This document shows, one piece after another, positions 27,091-28,943 of a stretch of 28,943 bases of DNA. The position numbers and the translations under genes are program-made. Position 1 is the stretch's first letter. Each line of letters starts with the position of its first letter. The DNA comes from JAMCRM01 sp041685075. GTDB taxonomy: Bacteria; Acidobacteriota; Terriglobia; Bryobacterales; Bryobacteraceae. The notes under the pieces are model-generated. The model was not told where the DNA came from. It did not search any database and was given only the letters and a program-made list of their open reading frames with translations. The DNA lies in the NCBI GenBank assembly GCA_041685075.1, contig JAWLGN010000029.1:1-28943 (forward strand). Reading direction: 5' to 3'.

Positions 27091-27918
27091 ATGAGAATCA
27101 TCCCGATACTCGCACTTGCCGCCGCCCTGGCGGCGCAACTGGCGCCGGCCCAGCCAGCGGCCGACGCCGGCGACGACGTGCGCGGCTACACCGATACTCC
27201 GCAGTTGCCCGGGCAGCCGTGGAAGGTTCACGACGCGGCGCGGCCCCGCCCGCCCAAGGTGACCCCCGGGTTGCCCCTGCCGTCTGCTCCGCCGCCCTCG
27301 GACGCCATCGTGCTCTTCGATGGCAAGGACCTCTCGAAATGGGAAGCCCACGCGCGCGGCGGCCGGGTGACGGAGCCGCGCTGGAAAGTCGAGAACGGCT
27401 ACATCGAAATCGTGCCGCGCACCGGCCGCCTGGTCTCGAAAGAGAAATTCGGGGACGTGCAGGTGCACGTCGAATGGATGATCCCCAAAGGCACGGGCGG
27501 CAAGGGGCAGGGCTGCGGCAACAGCGGCGTCGAGCTGATGAGGCGCTACGAAGTGCAGGTGCTCGAGTCGTACCACAACCAGACCTACGCCGACGGCCAG
27601 GCAGCTTCCATCTACGGCCAGTGGCCGCCCATGGTGAACGCCTCGCGGCCGCCCGGCGAGTGGAACGTTTACGACATCTTCTTCGAAGCGCCGCGCTTTG
27701 AAGACGGCAAGCTGGTCAAGCCCGCCTACATGACCGTCATCCATAACGGCGCGCTGGTGCATCACCGGCGGGAGGTGATGGGGCGCGCCATCCACCGCCG
27801 GGTGGCCAGCTACGCGCCGCACGATGCCGAAGATCCGCTCAGCCTGCAGGACCACGGCCGTCCGGTACGCTTCCGCAACGTGTGGGTGCGACGGTTGAAG
27901 GGTTACGACGCCCGGTAG
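27091..27918 (+). CDS. secreted DUF1080 / 3-keto-disaccharide hydrolase family protein
   Basis: Protein of 275 residues with a Sec signal (MRIIPILALAAALAAQLAPAQ) and a jelly-roll DUF1080 domain (about 70-272). Typical landmarks are IVLFDGKDLSKWEA, FGDVQVHVEWMIP, GNSGVELMRRYEVQVLESY, WNVYDIFFEAPRF and the terminal RFRNVWVRRL. The family is linked to hydrolysis of 3-keto-glycosides made by Gfo/Idh-type 3-dehydrogenases, and that partner is 10 bases upstream. ATG 27091 is taken because it starts the signal; the frame opens earlier, inside the oxidoreductase gene. The stop TAG abuts the convergent CTA of the lipoprotein gene. Confidence 0.92.
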   Translation: MRIIPILALAAALAAQLAPAQPAADAGDDVRGYTDTPQLPGQPWKVHDAARPRPPKVTPGLPLPSAPPPSDAIVLFDGKDLSKWEAHARGGRVTEPRWKVENGYIEIVPRTGRLVSKEKFGDVQVHVEWMIPKGTGGKGQGCGNSGVELMRRYEVQVLESYHNQTYADGQAASIYGQWPPMVNASRPPGEWNVYDIFFEAPRFEDGKLVKPAYMTVIHNGALVHHRREVMGRAIHRRVASYAPHDAEDPLSLQDHGRPVRFRNVWVRRLKGYDAR

Positions 27919-28476
27919 CTACTGGATGAGCGCGGGCTGTTCGAGGCGGTAAACCAGCAGGGCGTCGGCCGGCACCTGGACGGCGGCGCCCTCCACCAGC
28001 AAGGGCGGCGGCGGCCGGGGCAGGGTGCCGTCCGGGATCGTGCCGTCGAGCAGCGTGCCGAGCGGCATGCCGGGGCGCCACTCCCCGCCGCCCGAAGCTG
28101 GACGCACCAGGTACGTGTTGCCGTACACCCGCACCGAATGAAGCCCCAGGCCCAGTTGCCCGCCGGGCGCAGCCATCACCTGGAGCCCCGCATGCGCGCC
28201 GGTGGGAATCACCAGGTTCCCCGCGCCATCCACCACGTCCCGCACCACTAGCGCGTCAAAAACGATGCCCGGCAGCGCCTTTTCTGCCCGAATGGCCTCC
28301 AGTACCCGGATCCACAGCACCTGCCCGGCAGGCAGGGTGCGTTCCTGTGCCGTTCGCGTGTACAGCGCTCCGGGAATCGGCCTGGTGCGCGGCGGCGGAC
28401 GGCGCGGCCCACAACCCGCCAGCAGCATTATCACCGCCGCGGGGATCACCAACCGTGCAACCGCTCCCGGCACCAA
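27919..28476 (-). CDS. hypothetical lipoprotein
   Basis: 185 residues with a lipoprotein signal (lipobox LLAGC, C22) and a proline-rich linker after it, followed by a beta-rich domain with LPAGQVLWIRVLEAI, LVIPTGAHAGLQVM and TYLVRPASGG. This pattern resembles the secreted small beta-barrel proteins common in this group, but no function is known. The start is uncertain: TTG 28476 and GTG 28473 are the only standard choices, yet a good GGAGG lies at 28500-28496 and points to ATT 28491 as an in-frame rare start. The gene lies 85 bases after the metal-transporter stop and is convergent with the DUF1080 gene. Confidence 0.7.
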   Translation of the reverse strand: MVPGAVARLVIPAAVIMLLAGCGPRRPPPRTRPIPGALYTRTAQERTLPAGQVLWIRVLEAIRAEKALPGIVFDALVVRDVVDGAGNLVIPTGAHAGLQVMAAPGGQLGLGLHSVRVYGNTYLVRPASGGGEWRPGMPLGTLLDGTIPDGTLPRPPPPLLVEGAAVQVPADALLVYRLEQPALIQ

Positions 28477-28533
28477 CTTGCCCGCAGCAATTTATCCTCC
28501 ACCCACCCATAGAGGTCCGGGTGCGCACATCCT

Positions 28534-28557
28534 GGGGCACCGGCTACCCGGCGCCCC
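28534..28557 (-). terminator. hairpin after the metal-transporter gene
   Basis: A 10-bp stem with one G-U pair (GGGGCGCCGG with CCGGTGCCCC, loop GTAG) begins 4 bases after the transporter stop. There is no U-tract downstream, so it is a probable but unproven terminator. It separates the transporter from the lipoprotein gene. Confidence 0.55.
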
Positions 28558-28561
28558 TTCC

Positions 28562-28943
28562 TTATACCTGCCCGAAGGCCTCGTGCAGCAGGGCGCCCAT
28601 TGCGTAGGCCAGTACGGCCGCCACGCTGCCGATGGCCAGCGTCTCCATGCCGGATCGCAGCGCCGGCCGGTCGAGCGCGCGCCCCTTCAGCATGCCCACC
28701 AGCCAGAACACCAGCGCCGTAATGGCAGCGCTGGCCACGAACGGCTCATCCTCGGCGCCGCCGGAGAGAAACGGCAGCAGCGGCACCAGCCCCGCCGTCA
28801 CAAATGCCGCGAAGGTGGACAGGCCCGCCCGCCACGGCGATGGCCCTTCGAGCGGCAGCCCGAGTTCCTCCGTGATCATGGTGTTCACCCACAACTCGCG
28901 ATCGCTGGTAATGACCTCCACGATGTGCTCCAGGGCCTCCCCC
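28562..28943 (-). CDS. VIT1/CCC1-type iron/manganese transporter (partial)
   Basis: The 3' part of a membrane protein; the 5' end lies beyond the window. At least 126 codons are visible. The membrane segments (LSTFAAFVTAGLVPLLPFL, ASAAITALVFWLVGML, GSVAAVLAYAMGALLHEAF) and the preceding EHIVEVITSDRELWVNTMITEELGL stretch match the C-terminal half of the vacuolar iron transporter/CCC1 family, which moves Fe2+ or Mn2+ out of the cytosol. GTG 28921 is internal and should not be taken as the start. The charged helical part upstream, likely a metal-binding domain, is mostly missing. Confidence 0.8.
   Translation of the reverse strand, partial: GEALEHIVEVITSDRELWVNTMITEELGLPLEGPSPWRAGLSTFAAFVTAGLVPLLPFLSGGAEDEPFVASAAITALVFWLVGMLKGRALDRPALRSGMETLAIGSVAAVLAYAMGALLHEAFGQV

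Overview
The window is about 29 kb of GC-rich (estimated 65-70%), densely packed bacterial chromosome with no phage, plasmid, IS, CRISPR or RNA gene that I can see. Several traits suggest an Acidobacteriota genome, perhaps of the Solibacter/Bryobacter type: two TAT-exported Gfo/Idh/MocA oxidoreductases, a secreted DUF1080 (3-keto-glycoside hydrolase) protein, an FHA-GAF-SpoIIE phosphatase, a TPR-CHAT protein coupled to an ECF sigma factor, and a porin-like barrel gene. The lineage is an inference from gene content; nothing here proves it.

Layout. (1) 1-342 is the 3' end of an unrecognised + strand gene. (2) 343-6059 on the minus strand is a tight cluster, read fur-family regulator -> FHA/GAF/PP2C phosphatase -> small proline-rich membrane protein -> nfo (endonuclease IV, apparently CTG-started) -> leuS. 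(3) 6105-8095 on the plus strand holds the biotin carboxylase and biotin carrier subunits of an acyl-CoA carboxylase, then a frameshifted outer-membrane barrel gene (8145-8795) and uvrA (8868-11666). (4) 11682-13263 on the minus strand holds a DinB-like protein and a TAT-exported alpha/beta hydrolase. (5) 13301-15395 on the plus strand holds mgtE and a lipoprotein cyclophilin, followed by a strong hairpin. (6) 15455-18193 on the minus strand is a large acyl-CoA synthetase (NDP-forming)/GNAT fusion with a structured leader. (7) 18656-22355 on the minus strand is a coupled operon of TPR-CHAT protease-like protein -> ECF sigma -> zinc-finger membrane anti-sigma, with a palindrome-rich 376-bp upstream region. 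(8) 22732-27918 holds a minus-strand Gfo/Idh gene divergent from a plus-strand set: DASS anion transporter, HAD hydrolase, second Gfo/Idh, DUF1080. (9) 27919-28943 on the minus strand holds a lipoprotein and the 3' part of a VIT1/CCC1-type metal transporter gene.

How the parts fit. Region 8 looks like an exported sugar or glycoside oxidation module with transport of an organic anion. Region 7 is the most novel-looking unit: a caspase-like CHAT protein translationally coupled to a sigma/anti-sigma pair suggests proteolytic control of sigma activity. Several + strand genes (accC, uvrA, mgtE, the cyclophilin) lack a Shine-Dalgarno sequence and carry a -10-like hexamer 6-14 bases before the start codon, suggesting leaderless or near-leaderless mRNAs.
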